A DNA stretch of 64,000 bases from Verticillium longisporum (GCA_019188255.1 JAETXT010000006.1:5270001-5334000), one strand, 5' to 3'; counted from the stretch's first letter, positions 23,207-34,125 are shown. Translations and numbers: made by a program. The notes: generated by a model from the letters alone, not told the origin.

Positions 23207-24970
23207 TCACGCGTCTTCCCACCTCCTCGGCTTCATGTAGCAGCTCGTCGGCTTCATGTAGCAGCTCGTCGGCTTGTACGTAATCTCCTCCGTGGCCTCA
23301 TACCCAGAAAGCTCCTCGCCACATTCCAAAAGCTCAAAGTCCCACGCTATAAGAGTACAGACGATCCTCATCTCCAGATACGCCAGCTTCCGCCCAAAGC
23401 ACCCCCGAACACCGCCGCCGAACCCCAGCACCGGTCCGGCAAGTGGATCAAACACGACGTTCCCGGCACCGTCCGTCGACAGCCACCGCTCCGGCGCAAA
23501 CAGCTCCATGCCCTCGGGATCCCATTCCCCGCACGGCCTCGCCGACGGACTTCTCGCCGCCTCGGGGATCCGCAGCGCCAGCGACGTCAAGCTCGGCCCC
23601 TGCGCGAGCATCAGCATGGTCGTCCCCTTCGGCACAGCGCGGCCCAGCACCGTCGTGTCGCGGTCGCACTGCCGCTCGAGCACAGGCACCGGCGTCCCGA
23701 GCCGCACCATCTCCTCGAGGACGCCGTCGAGGTACGGCACGCTCGTCGCCACAATCTCCGCCACCGTCGGCGCGCGCCCCGCGGCCGCGGCCGCGGCGTG
23801 CGCCCCCCGCAGCGCCGCCCGCAGCGAGACCTGCGCCGCCCGCAGCGAGACCTGCGCCGCCGGCGCGTCCGTCAGCCGCTTGAGGCCCCAGCTCAGCGTC
23901 GTGGCCGTCGTGTCGTGCCCCGCGACGATGAAGCCCAACACCTCGTCCGACGTGTCCTCGGACACGTACACCGGCGCGCGGCCCTCCTTGCCCGCGAGCC
24001 GGCGCTCGCGCGCCATCATCAGGTCGACGGCCGAGCGCGCCCAGCTGTCGTCGTCGTCCCCGCCGTGGGAGGTGCCGCGTACCTTGTCGAGACGCGCCAC
24101 GGCGCTGAGGATCTGCTCGCGCGCGTAGCCGCGCTGGAGGGCGCGGAAGCGCCGCTCCGACGGCAGCAGCGCGAAGTACCAGTACGCGAGGTCAATGAAG
24201 GGCGTCGCTGCCGCGCGGCCGACGAGCTCGCCCGCGTGCAGCGTCGCCTCGAGCGTCTCGTGCATGGCGCCCTGCGGGAAGACGGCGTCGCCGCGGGGTC
24301 CGCGCTCGACGGGTCCGCCGCCGCCGCCGCCCTTGGCCTCCGCCGTCTCGGCGGCGCGTGTCTGCGCCGGCAGCGTGCGGTGCGGGAAGGCTTTGCCAAA
24401 GGTGAAATCGAGGACGGCGTCGAGGGCGGTGCGGGAGATGTCGCCGCCGGCCTCAAAGGGGGCGCCGGCGGCGCGGTCGGCTTTCAGGCGCCACAGCGTG
24501 ACGAGGGCCGTGGCGGAGCGGTAGATCTCGGGGGCGGCGACGGCGTGGAGGAAGGCCGGGGCCATTGTGTCGGCGAGGAGGGCGCGGTGGTAGCGCCATG
24601 CTGGGCCGTGCTTCAGGTTGATGTGGTGGCGCGGCGCGACGCCGCCGAGGATGGAGATGGAGTAGTCGCTACGGTCCCATTCGCGGCGGCGCGTGAGGAT
24701 GTCGCGCGCCTCGCGGTAGTCGGCGAGCAGCAGGTAGGGACGCGAGAAGGGCTTCAGCCAGACTTGGCGCAGCGGCGTCTGGTGGGTGGTCGGGAGGGAT
24801 TTGAGATAAGCGAACCCCGTTGTCGGGTGGGCTATGAGCGCTGGCAGATCCGTCGTCAAGACGGCCCATGGCGCGTGAGGGATGGAGGGAATTGGTCTCT
24901 GGAGGATGTAGAGTGTCAATGGAACGAGGAGAAGGACAGTGACGACGAGAGGGGTGATGGGCAGCTCCAT
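23207..24970 (-). CDS. cytochrome P450 monooxygenase
   Basis: Haem-thiolate monooxygenase, ER-anchored by an N-terminal helix (PLVVTVLLLVPLTLYIL). One uninterrupted exon of 587 residues from the ATG at 24970 (MELPITPL); upstream codons in the frame look like leader. Seen: Arg-rich C-helix region (GPAWRYHRALL, WxxxR), I-helix AGHDTTATTLSWG, ExxR in EEMVRLG, PERW-type motif APERW, haem loop FGGGVRGCFGRKLA with the Cys ligand. Odd: two in-frame 21-bp tandem duplications, AAQVSLR twice just after the I helix (about 23820-23861) and KPTSCYM twice at the C-terminus (23231-23272), plus a Gly-rich loop (KGGGGGG). Substrate unknown; no backbone biosynthetic enzyme adjoins, so membership in a secondary-metabolite cluster is not supported. 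CYP family cannot be assigned without a search. Confidence 0.93.
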   Translation of the reverse strand: MELPITPLVVTVLLLVPLTLYILQRPIPSIPHAPWAVLTTDLPALIAHPTTGFAYLKSLPTTHQTPLRQVWLKPFSRPYLLLADYREARDILTRRREWDRSDYSISILGGVAPRHHINLKHGPAWRYHRALLADTMAPAFLHAVAAPEIYRSATALVTLWRLKADRAAGAPFEAGGDISRTALDAVLDFTFGKAFPHRTLPAQTRAAETAEAKGGGGGGPVERGPRGDAVFPQGAMHETLEATLHAGELVGRAAATPFIDLAYWYFALLPSERRFRALQRGYAREQILSAVARLDKVRGTSHGGDDDDSWARSAVDLMMARERRLAGKEGRAPVYVSEDTSDEVLGFIVAGHDTTATTLSWGLKRLTDAPAAQVSLRAAQVSLRAALRGAHAAAAAAGRAPTVAEIVATSVPYLDGVLEEMVRLGTPVPVLERQCDRDTTVLGRAVPKGTTMLMLAQGPSLTSLALRIPEAARSPSARPCGEWDPEGMELFAPERWLSTDGAGNVVFDPLAGPVLGFGGGVRGCFGRKLAYLEMRIVCTLIAWDFELLECGEELSGYEATEEITYKPTSCYMKPTSCYMKPRRWEDA

Positions 24971-26446
24971 GGTGGTGGTGGTCTTCTGAAGACTTGGAGT
25001 ATGTGATCTCAACACTTGATCGAAGCTACCTAAGAAAGGCAACGAAGTGAGGGCGAAGGACATGTTTAAACAACGATCTGCATGTCCGTACCACGAGATC
25101 CTTCACCCTCATGTGTGGAGCCACGATGAGACTGTCAGCGTCAGCTTACATCGACCTTCCCGGTCTTGACTTGGGCCATCCTTGTCGTCAGCCAGCATCA
25201 CACAAAGTGGAGCCGTCGTTCCGGCCCCCGGACCGCACCTCCTCCGCCTTCGTGGTATTGATGCCAAGGTGACTTTGGAATTTACCTAGAACATGCTCTC
25301 GGAGTCAATGAGGGATCTGTACTAACTCCGATTCTTCCGAATCACCATCTCCATCCCCTCCCTCTGTGTCAGGGAATGCTTGGTGAGTTCAAGGCAGCTG
25401 TGTTGGAGGATCCTGTTCACCCTGGTCTTGTCAAGGAATTGCTTCCACGATACTCTGCTTGCGAATAGCAGCCGACTTTTGAATGATGAACTCGCCAGAA
25501 GGGCTTGATTCCAGCAGTCGATCCGCAAGGAAGAAAAAAGATAAGTATTCAGAGTGTAATGGCCGCATCTTTTGAAAGGTCAGCAAGCACCGGCATGGCC
25601 GGCTGTGCAAACACTCGTTAGTGGGCTTCCATTGCCAATCAAATATGCCTCGAAGCTTGCCGTGTAATGTAAAATCATCCCTTCCTGTACCGACGCTGGA
25701 TCTCCCTGTTTCCGACTATGAACCAGGTCCAAAGATATCCAGAGAGAGCTCCTTCTAACCTACCTCTACGACGATATCAAAGAGAGATTTGCTGTAGTAG
25801 TTCGCGATATACCGCTAGACGAGATGTAACCTGATCGATCAACACCGTAAAGCGTATAGGTATACTGGGTAGATAGATAGACGTAGAGGCAAGGTAGTTT
25901 GATTTATATATTCATATTAAAAGAACTGAATTATATAAACGCAACTATCTTAAAACGTCTAATGTATTTATGGAATTCCTCTAATAAATAACATTCTTGA
26001 TAACGCCTTGTCACCTTCTAGGCATGGTAAATCAATTACTGACAACTAGTTAGATTCTCATACTATATATCAATCAAATTTCTTTACATTGACATGGTTG
26101 AAGGTTGCGAGAAGCGCGAACTTCCATGATCAGGAAGCAGCCCCCGAGGAAAAGAACATTGGAGCCGGACGGCTGCACTAAAGTTAGTATCGGGGTCTCA
26201 ATAGCCTACTTAGATGAATTCAGAAATAAAAAAAGCCACTACATCAGCGTCATCATTCAGTAACAGGCCCTAGCCTGGTCATGGCGCTTAAGCGTCGGCC
26301 TATATTCACGAACTTGAGGTCAATCACAGTGCTTATATACAGACACACTGAAATGAGATTAGCAGGTAGCACCCTATGAGGCCGGCGCAAACACCAGAGG
26401 CACAGGCACAAGCGATGGGATGAGTAGCCCGGTCCCCGAACAAACA
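24971..26446. other. gene-poor stretch with AT-rich block
   Basis: P450 promoter, then spacer. From about 25690 to 26250 base composition drops sharply, with TA-rich text such as TTTATATATTCATATTAAAA, unlike flanking coding DNA. This is typical of old repeat-derived sequence in filamentous ascomycetes, possibly after repeat-induced point mutation. No terminal repeats or transposase fragments could be recognised. Confidence 0.4.
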
Positions 26447-26452
26447 GTTGAT

Positions 26453-26575
26453 AAATGCTACATTAGAAAGAAAGGCAAACCTCCAACGCCGGGCGCACGA
26501 CAGCATCGTCAGTCCGCCGACTGATCGGTGCAATGGTGCCTTGCGGCAATCATCATCGGGGCCAGCTCCTCCTAA
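26453..26575 (+). repeat. left arm of an inverted repeat
   Basis: This 123-bp arm matches the reverse complement of 26819-26941, with nine mismatches counted by eye (about 93% identity) and no gaps. The inner 60 bp are the best conserved. Confidence 0.9.
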
Positions 26576-26596
26576 CTCCCGCCCAAGCACGGAAAA

Positions 26597-26945
26597 CTAC
26601 TCCAGATCCTCACCAGCCTCCGAACCGTTGAAGGTCAGCTCGTCCTCCTCCCGGCCATCATCACTGGTAATCCGAACAACCTTCTTGGGGGTCGGCCGAA
26701 CCCTCTTATCCGGGCGGCCAGAGGCCGGGGCCGGAGCAGAACGCTTGGCCGATCCACCCTTCGAGCCACCGGAAACCTTGGAGGCAGAACTTCAAGGCCG
26801 AGCCCTTGGACACCGGCGTTGGGAGGAGCTGGCCCCGATGATGATTGCCGCAAGGCACCATTGCACCGATCAGTCGGCGAACTGACGATCCTGTCGTGGG
26901 CCCGGCGTTGGAGTTTTGCTTTTCGTTCTTATATAGCATTTGTGA
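26597..26945 (-). pseudogene. 3' fragment of an unidentified gene inside a fold-back structure
   Basis: The minus strand between the arms encodes a plausible C-terminus: KVSGGSKGGSAKRSAPAPAS, then GRPDKRVRPTPKKVVRITSD, then an acidic end and stop TAG at 26597-26599. Basic Lys/Arg/Pro text followed by an acidic tail suggests a nuclear protein or a mobile-element protein, but I cannot name it. Upstream the frame is interrupted: SKGSALK continues as SASKVSGG only if one T is removed near 26787. Further upstream it enters the right repeat arm, where the serine/proline-rich reading SSSGPAPP occurs. No start or body of the gene is present, so this is a truncated relic. Confidence 0.5.
26819..26941 (-). 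repeat. right arm of an inverted repeat
   Basis: Partner of 26453-26575, separated from it by about 243 bp. A transcript crossing both arms would form a long hairpin. Confidence 0.9.
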
Positions 26946-27148
26946 GTCCTAATTCAAAATCGTAACGGGGCCGGTTTTACTAATCAAAAACTTACATCTC
27001 GTTGTAGGTGCTATTCTTAGCGCCTTTGACTCACTGGCTAGGCTGGTCCGATAACAAATCCTCTAGCTACAAGAGTGCCTCACACCGTATCTTGAGGACA
27101 TCGTGTTCATTTATGACACATGTTTTTCGCACAACTGGGCTTGACACC

Positions 27149-27826
27149 ATGGCTTCCGAATACACGTACACGTTCTTTCGCATTTCGCAGACCGAACAGC
27201 TCGCGGCTTCTGCTGCTCAATATCGCAAGCTCCGCTTAAAGGCACTGACCACATCCCCCGACTCATTCTCCTCGACGTACGAAATCGAGTCAGGCTTCGG
27301 CGACAAAGTTTGGGAACAACGCCTTTCTGAGAAGGGGAAAGAAACCTTCATATGCGTCGCTTCTCATACCGGTTCCGGTATCACCGAATGGGTTGGGCAA
27401 GTTACGCTGCGCGGACCACTGGCCCAAGCTGAGTATGACCTGCCCGAAGAATCAGGTCAGCCGCTCGCGGACCCAGACGCGCATACAGAGCAGTGGCAGA
27501 TGCTCAGCTTGTACAACCTTCCGGAGCACCGCGGCCACGGCTTAGGGAAGAGGCTTTGCCTGGAGGCACTACGTTACCTCGAGCTGGAGAGGCCTGTTTC
27601 GAGCTCCATGGTGCGACTCATGGTCAAGCCACAGAATGCCGCCACCGTTGGTTTGTACAAGAGTCTTGGTTTTGAGGAGGTGGGCCGCTGCACACTCGCG
27701 GAAGCTCTCATGGCCAACGGTGATGCGAAACTGCTGCCCGGAGATTACGCGACTCGGAGCGAATATACTACTCGAGGAGGAATCATCATGACTCGTCTAG
27801 TTCCAGAGCAGAAAGGCGAGGCTTAG
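27149..27826 (+). CDS. GNAT-family N-acetyltransferase
   Basis: Predicted acetyl-CoA dependent N-acetyltransferase of 225 residues, single exon. Seen: an N-terminal AAQYRKLRLKALTTSPDSF, typical of GNAT proteins (the strand/helix preceding the fold core); central WVGQVTLRGPL; a strand LSLYNLPEHRGHGLGKRLC, where HRGHGLG is the Q/RxxGxG/A acetyl-CoA loop; and the C-terminal NAATVGLYKSLGFEEVGR, the usual alpha4-beta6 end of the fold. ATG at 27149 (MASEYTY) is chosen over the longer frame from 27008, whose extra residues lack coding bias. The gene sits just downstream of the fold-back repeat and upstream of 2.6 kb without recognised genes. Substrate unknown. Confidence 0.85.
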   Translation: MASEYTYTFFRISQTEQLAASAAQYRKLRLKALTTSPDSFSSTYEIESGFGDKVWEQRLSEKGKETFICVASHTGSGITEWVGQVTLRGPLAQAEYDLPEESGQPLADPDAHTEQWQMLSLYNLPEHRGHGLGKRLCLEALRYLELERPVSSSMVRLMVKPQNAATVGLYKSLGFEEVGRCTLAEALMANGDAKLLPGDYATRSEYTTRGGIIMTRLVPEQKGEA

Positions 27827-30477
27827 GATGAGCCTCGTGTGAGATTTCGCTACGGGCTTTATAGAGATGCGGCGTGTGCCAGTTGGTAGAGGGCAAACTC
27901 AGTACTAGATAAACATACACAACTTGATTGTGTCAGCCTTCCCATAGGGCAAGCGAAGACCTAGGTCTAGCTTCAACATTTGTATCGACAACAATAAAAA
28001 CTACCTAATAACCTATAGATTTTATTGTTTGTCGACTATAGTTGATAGCTGTTGATACGACTTTAGTACATAGAAGGGCTAGACCTAAGTGAGCATAGAG
28101 CGATTAGTAAGGGTACCAGACTCATCCGTGGTCATGAGGAGTGTTACCGACGAGAAACATGACACTTGTCATGAGACGATCGAGACGACCAGCTTACAGA
28201 TGGTGCTCATCTCCTTTACAAATGTGGCCAGCAACTGTGACAACATCAGTGAATGACATGATTTGCTTGAGGAAAACTTTTGTATACCGGTTCTTCGCGA
28301 TTTTCGGGATCCATGATTCATATTCACACCCTAGGATCCATGGTAAACGGACGGGAATCGTGGGTCTTACTATGAGCATGTTCTGCAGCCAAGCATGAGG
28401 GTAGCACCAGAAGAAGTGCGCGATTGCTCCGTACTCATAAGCCAAAAGCCTTGAGGTGCGACAGTGGCTTGAAAATATCAAGCCACTCGTTGAGGCTACG
28501 AAAGAGTGTATAGGTGAGCTGTGATCGCGCCATGACTTACACCTTAAGGTTGAACTCAGACGTAGTGAAAGCGGACAGTACCGCATTTTTCGCGCGATCT
28601 TCTTCATTCATGCCAGATTGAAAAGGTCAGTATACCGATGCTTTCTCTCTGATTACATTTGATTATCCGTTGGATGTACTCTGTAAGATCTTCTGCGAAA
28701 GCTATCGACACCCAGCGCTTTGGCAGCTACCTGTGTGACCAACATAGCTTCGTACTAAACAACCCGTAATTTTTTAAAAAAAATGTCGCCCAAGGTAAGA
28801 CCTACAAACGTGTGTATCAGCCAAGTATTTCCACACGAACACCTCTTAATCAGCTCATCATGGTGATAGCCAGCAGTCGATTCTGTCGGGCAACGGGATG
28901 ATATTCTTCGGAGAGCCCGGTTCCCAATGTAGCATTCGCGCTCGTCAGTTACTGCCCAGACCCAAGACAACTTGGCTACAGGCCGAGGCCTCAGCAATAA
29001 ATTCAAAGGGCATCAGCAGTACGCAAATGCAGATTTCCAAGGAGACATCATTTTCAGCCATGCCGGGTATGTAATGCCGATATCAACTTGGCATTGGCTT
29101 ATGGTGGGGCATCACGGCCGACTCGGCTCTTCGTCTGAACTCGCGATACGATTCTCGAGGTCAACGATGCTAGTGACGGACACGAGGTGAACCGTGATCC
29201 TGGATACAAGATGAGTTTTCACGCACCAGACCTTTTCATATCCATTTAGCAGCCTTGCGACGTGGTGCTCGAATTTTCGCGGTGTCCCTGGCTCGATCCG
29301 AGCATTCGGATGACGCGGCCTCGACTTGGCGAACACCAAGCAACGCTGCATCCACAGAAGCATGCAATTCGCGAGTCCGTTGGCTGTAAATCCTTGCAGG
29401 AGCTCAAACCTCTAGCTAGCCTGGGTATATGGGCCAAGGAGAATGGGAGAGGTTGCGCCACGAGGGTGGTGCCTCCTGAGGTCTGGAGCCACGGAAAAGG
29501 GGCAAACCAAGCTTTCTGCCAATGCTGGCCACTCTCATGTAAAGGGAGATATCGCCGACGAGAAAGATCATATTGGATATCTTCTGTACGGTCAGCCACT
29601 GCTTTCAAGTACGTCTAGCATTCAAGAATTGGTTATCAGAACCATCAGCCTCTTTCGGCGGCATTGCCGTGCTGGCGCGCCGACTCCGTGATTTGCCCCA
29701 CTTGCCAGGTGCCGAGCCCGAAAATCCGGATATATCACACTCAATACCAAGCGAGGATACACGAGGTACATCAAGCTCAATCACGAGCGCTGAAAATGGA
29801 ATCAGTGACCATGTTTCAAATATATACTTCTCCACCCTTCGGAAGGTCGGAGGTTGTTGTCCATAAGGTTATTTGGTGGAGCCATCTTCAACCAGTACCT
29901 AGACACCAAAGTGTACTGGTGTTATTGCGACTGAGGTGGACAATAGAAGAGACTATATGTTGCTGATCAAGATGTAGGCAGAAAATATCAATGTTTGATC
30001 ACTAACGTGTGTACTTGCTGAACAGCCGAAGAACTTTGACTTAAGGACCATGTCAACCGTTGTCTGATCATTGACGTCTAAATGCCAAGCTGAAGGTAGC
30101 TGGTATGGGCTAAAAAGAGCTGCCTTGCGTCCAGATGCGGATATGCACCGAGACCATAGCAAGGGCCCATCATAACCTACGCGCCCTCTCATTTCACAGC
30201 AATCCACTGTGGAGGTGGCGGGACAGGGACCCTTCGATGAGGAGACATGATCGTTTTGAGAGCATGCGACCGCTTCGTATAAGATCCAGCGTGTCGCTGT
30301 CATCTAACAGTTGATCTGTCTCTCCATCTCACATCGTCTCTCTTTGACTTCCACATTCTTTACATCACATTCTTTAACTTCACTCTTGTGTGGCTCTCGG
30401 ACTGGATCCTTCCCATACTTATCAAAACCCTTATCACCTCATTATCTGATATACCACACCAAGTCCAAACCATCACG
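27827..30477. other. gene-poor stretch
   Basis: AT-richer 2.6-kb spacer. I read all six frames for decayed genes and found only short fragments I cannot assign. It includes the palindromic element at about 27957-28092. The last 150 bases, with CT-rich text and CACATCG/CATTC repeats, are the likely pectate lyase leader. Confidence 0.4.
27957..28092. mobile_element. possible MITE-like palindromic element
   Basis: About 135 bp with imperfect terminal inverted repeats: ACCTAGGTCTAGCTTC at the left and GAAGGGCTAGACCTAAGT at the right. An inner stem is CGACAACAATAAAA against TTTTATTGTTTGTCG. AT-rich, non-coding. No clear target-site duplication and no second copy in the window, so the mobile nature is inferred. 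Confidence 0.35.
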
Positions 30478-31479
30478 ATGAAGTTCTCCAACGTTCTCAA
30501 CCTCGCCCTTCTGGGCTTCGCCACGGCCACGCCCACTCCCACCATCCAGGAGGACGGCAGCCCTGCGCTCATTGCCAAGCGCGCCTCCGTCACCGAGAGC
30601 TGCAACATCGGTTACGCCAGCACCAACGGCGGCACCACCGGCGGCAAGGGCGGTGCCACGACGACCGTGTCGACCCTTGCGCAGTTCACCAAGGCTGCCG
30701 AATCGAGCGGCAAGCTCAACATTGTTGTCAAGGGCAAGATCTCCGGCGGTGCCAAGGTGCGTGTCCAGTCGGACAAGACCATCATCGGCCAGAAGGGCTC
30801 TGAGCTCGTCGGGACCGGCCTCTACATCAACAAGGTCAAGAACGTCATCGTTCGCAACATGAAGATCAGCAAGGTCAAGGACTCCAACGGCGACGCCATT
30901 GGTATCCAGGCCTCTAAGAACGTCTGGGTTGACCACTGCGACCTGTCCTCCGACCTCAAGTCGGGCAAGGACTACTATGACGGTCTCCTCGATATCACCC
31001 ACGGCTCCGACTGGGTGACTGTCTCCAACACCTTCCTCCACGACCACTTCAAGGCCTCGCTTATCGGCCACACCGACTCGAACGCCAAGGAGGACAAGGG
31101 CAAGCTTCACGTCACCTACGCCAACAACTACTGGTACAACGTCAACTCGCGCAACCCCTCAGTCCGTTTCGGTACCGTCCACATCTACAACAACTACTAC
31201 CTCGAGGTCGGCAGCTCCGCCGTCAACACCCGCATGGGCGCCCAGGTCCGCGTCGAGTCCACCGTCTTCGACAAGTCGACCAAGAACGGCATCATCTCGG
31301 TCGACTCCAAGGAGAAGGGCTACGCCACCGTCGGCGAAATCTCTTGGGGCTCCTCCACCAACACTGCGCCCAAGGGCACCCTCGGCAGCAGCAACATCCC
31401 CTACAGCTACAACCTCTACGGCAAGAACAACGTCAAGGCTCGTGTCTACGGCACTGCCGGCCAGACCCTTGGCTTCTAA
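30478..31479 (+). CDS. secreted pectate lyase (PL1 family)
   Basis: Cleaves de-esterified pectin (polygalacturonate) by beta-elimination outside the cell; Ca2+-dependent. Single exon of 333 residues. Seen: signal peptide MKFSNVLNLALLGFATA; a short propeptide ending at a KR pair (LIAKRAS); parallel beta-helix repeats; the vWiDH-type motif as NVWVDHCDLSSD; DGLLDITHGSDWVTVS with Ca2+-binding Asp candidates; catalytic Arg region SRNPSVRFGTVHIYNNYY. Length fits compact fungal PL1 enzymes with no carbohydrate-binding module. Codon bias is extreme (almost all third positions C or G), suggesting high expression. An AT-rich 3' region follows. Confidence 0.96.
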   Translation: MKFSNVLNLALLGFATATPTPTIQEDGSPALIAKRASVTESCNIGYASTNGGTTGGKGGATTTVSTLAQFTKAAESSGKLNIVVKGKISGGAKVRVQSDKTIIGQKGSELVGTGLYINKVKNVIVRNMKISKVKDSNGDAIGIQASKNVWVDHCDLSSDLKSGKDYYDGLLDITHGSDWVTVSNTFLHDHFKASLIGHTDSNAKEDKGKLHVTYANNYWYNVNSRNPSVRFGTVHIYNNYYLEVGSSAVNTRMGAQVRVESTVFDKSTKNGIISVDSKEKGYATVGEISWGSSTNTAPKGTLGSSNIPYSYNLYGKNNVKARVYGTAGQTLGF

Positions 31480-32137
31480 GCGTGCGTTTGATGCGCTTGT
31501 CTTCTTCTTTGATAGCAGGGCTTGAGGCCCGACTTTTTTTTTGGTGATGGAACTTGGACTTTGAACATTTGTTCTGATATCTGTATATATTCGGTACTTA
31601 TTCTTCTATGAGCACGGCTGCTTTTCGCCGTATGCCATTTCAAAAGGATCCTGTTCTCCGCTGCCTGGTGTGCATTGATGTTTGAGTGAGAGTGTTTATG
31701 CTCTGTGATCAGTAGGCAGAATATGAGACTCACAATGTGGATTAACTAATCCACCTTTCAGGTGAACGTCCGGCGGTCTGTTTCGCAATCATCCCTGTTG
31801 CATGCATAGTTTATCTGGCATCGACTTCTGGCTCTGCCCCGCCGCCCCGGACCAACAGGCCAGGGCTGCCAGGCAGGCTTCCTCATAATGATTCGCGCCG
31901 CACCTCGTTTTAACAGCCCGCTGAAAGAAGACGCACGAGAGGTGGTTGCTGCCTAGGTTGAAATTTGGTATTTTGGTTCCCTTGTCGAAGAAGGACGATA
32001 ACGAGGCAGGATCCAGACCTGCCCATTTCGACAAGACACAGCCTGAGGCACACTGGAGAAAACAACATCTTAGAGCGTGATCCACTTCTTCCCATTGAAA
32101 CCACGGTTGGACGAGGTCAGTACACATCGCCGCCAAC
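31480..32137. other. 3' region of pectate lyase and promoter of next gene
   Basis: AT-rich 3' region with ATGTATATATTCGG-type text, then a CT-rich leader. No gene seen. Confidence 0.4.
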
Positions 32138-34125
32138 ATGCCCGATTTCTCCGATAAAGATGCCTTCATCCACGCTCTCAAGAGTTACTACACCACGCTA
32201 TCCTCCTCCGGTCTCTTCGCCCTGGAGACGATCCGAGACCCGCCGGCTGGAGGCTGGCCTCTTGCCGCCCTCTCCGTCCCGCCCACTCGCTCCAAAGCAG
32301 CCATCTCTCTGCTCCGCCACATCCCCTACCTGGAGCCCTACGCCGCTCCGGATGGACAGACATCGCAATGGCCAATTTTTGTCAAGGCCCTCGCGATCAA
32401 TTACCTGGAACCCTTGCGGAAGGATCACCCTGACCTACCACCAGACGTGATCGTCCTTGCCCGTGCCTCCAGCGTCGACCCCAGCAGGTGTGATGAAATT
32501 GTAGACTGCACACTGAACTGCGCGACAGGAGAGGTGACTAGCTCAAATGAGACAGTCTCCGCGACGGAATTCTTCGAGATGCGGATCGAGGAACTGAAAA
32601 ACCAGACCGTCATGCCGCTGCCGCCGGTAGACGACATGGCGCCCGCGCTGTTCTCGGACGAGTGGGGACGGGACGACATCGTGAAGAGGGCGCTGCGGGA
32701 TGTGCAGATCAGGTGCGGGTGGACGGGGACACACAACATTCTCGTGTGGAACCGAGCCAAGTTCCTGCGAGAGATGGCCTGGTTCCGGAGAAGGAGGCGG
32801 AGAATTGAGGAGTGCCGGGCGGCGAGAGAGGAGATGTTCGATGACGAGGCAGATGAGGACTGGCCGCCGGAAGACACGTCCGGAGCTTCGTCTGAAAGCG
32901 AGGGGACGTCAAATGAGTCTGATTTGGAAGACAAGGGCGGGGCCGATGACATGACGAACGAGCTCGCCGGGCTGTGGTCTGATCTTGACGAGGCCGAGTT
33001 TGACCACGTCAGCGAGCAACTCGCCAAAGACAACATCTCGCACGCTTTCCAAGCGCCGCGCAAAGGCCAGGCCCCGGTCCGTCTCGCTGTGCCCGCCCCC
33101 GCGGCACAGAATGAGGCCACGGCTGCGCGTGACGCCCTCGTCGACGGTCTGACGCGCTACTACACCCTCCTCACGCGCGCTGCCTACCTTCCCGCCGAGG
33201 CTGTCGACTACCCTCCCCCCGAAGGCTGGCAGACGCCTCTCTTCCAAGAAGATAAGCTCCGCGCGGTGAAGTACGACGATGAAACCATTGAGGTGCTCCG
33301 CCACTTGCCATACATCCGTGAGGCGGGCGAGATGGAAGATCAACAGTGGCAGGTTTTCGCGCGAGGCTACCCGATCCGATATCTCCATGACGGCCACCTC
33401 CTCCAGCAAAGCCCGTCGAAACTCGCAAAGAAGAAACTGCAAGACCTCGGCTTTTCGCCGTACAAAGCGGCCCTGCCGGGGACATTGTTTGCTGTCGTCA
33501 AGGCGAGGACCGAGTCAGACTCGCACTGGTGGCTCGTGGATCTGGAGAAAGGTATGCCATCAATTAAGAGGCCAACGTTGGCACTGACACTATCGCTAGG
33601 CGAGATTATGGTCGACAACGCCACGACGCAGGTTGACAGGGGCTCGACAAAGACGACGCCCTGGCTGCGCAACAAGGCGGAGCCGATTTCTTCGTTCTTT
33701 GACAAGTTGGTCCATCGACTCGTCACGCTAGATCTAGTGCCTATGCCGGACCTGGGGAGACTCGAGGGCATGTATGACGAAGACGTCTACGGGCCTGAGA
33801 TTTGGGGCGGCATCGCGGCGAGGGAGGAGGAGAATGTGCGCGGGGCGCTGGATCTGGAGATTGAGGTGAGAAGATTTCTGGCCATGGCCGCAGACAGTGC
33901 TAACAAGTGCAGCTGGCGCGGAAGATCTACCTCGAGAACGGATGGCCTACGCACGAGTTCAGGAGACAAGAATGCATTGATGCGCTGGTGCAGATGAGGC
34001 AGCAGATGTGGCAACACGTGCGGGACGAGAGGCAGAACCTGTACGAAGCCGAGTACGCTGACAAAATGTTGGAAGAAGAAGTCGATGACGAATATCACGA
34101 CGATGTGGATGAGGCAGCAGAATGA
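32138..34125 (+). CDS. protein of unknown function with two tandem homologous halves
   Basis: 630 residues from exons 32138-33551, 33600-33865 and 33913-34125. I recognise no named domain. The first module (about residues 10-95: ALKSYYTTLSSSGLF, RDPPAGGW, SLLRHIPYL, WPIFVKALAINYL) matches a second module (about 335-425: GLTRYYTLLTRAAYL, DYPPPEGW, VLRHLPYI, WQVFARGYPIRYL). A basic run (FRRRRRR) and an acidic, Ser-rich linker lie between. The last exon carries charged helices (FRRQECIDALVQMRQQMWQ) and an acidic end. No signal or membrane segment. The first intron is 48 nt, a multiple of three without a stop, so retention would add 16 residues. Confidence 0.78.

Noticed and set aside
23798..25006. 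402-codon plus-strand open frame
   Set aside because: Antisense shadow of the P450 gene; its composition is the mirror of strongly C/G-biased codons and it lacks any domain.
28141..29966. possible decayed gene suggested by several adjacent short frames
   Set aside because: I could not match any stretch to a known family, and frames do not join through plausible splice sites.
30442..31110. 222-codon minus-strand frame
   Set aside because: Shadow of the pectate lyase gene.
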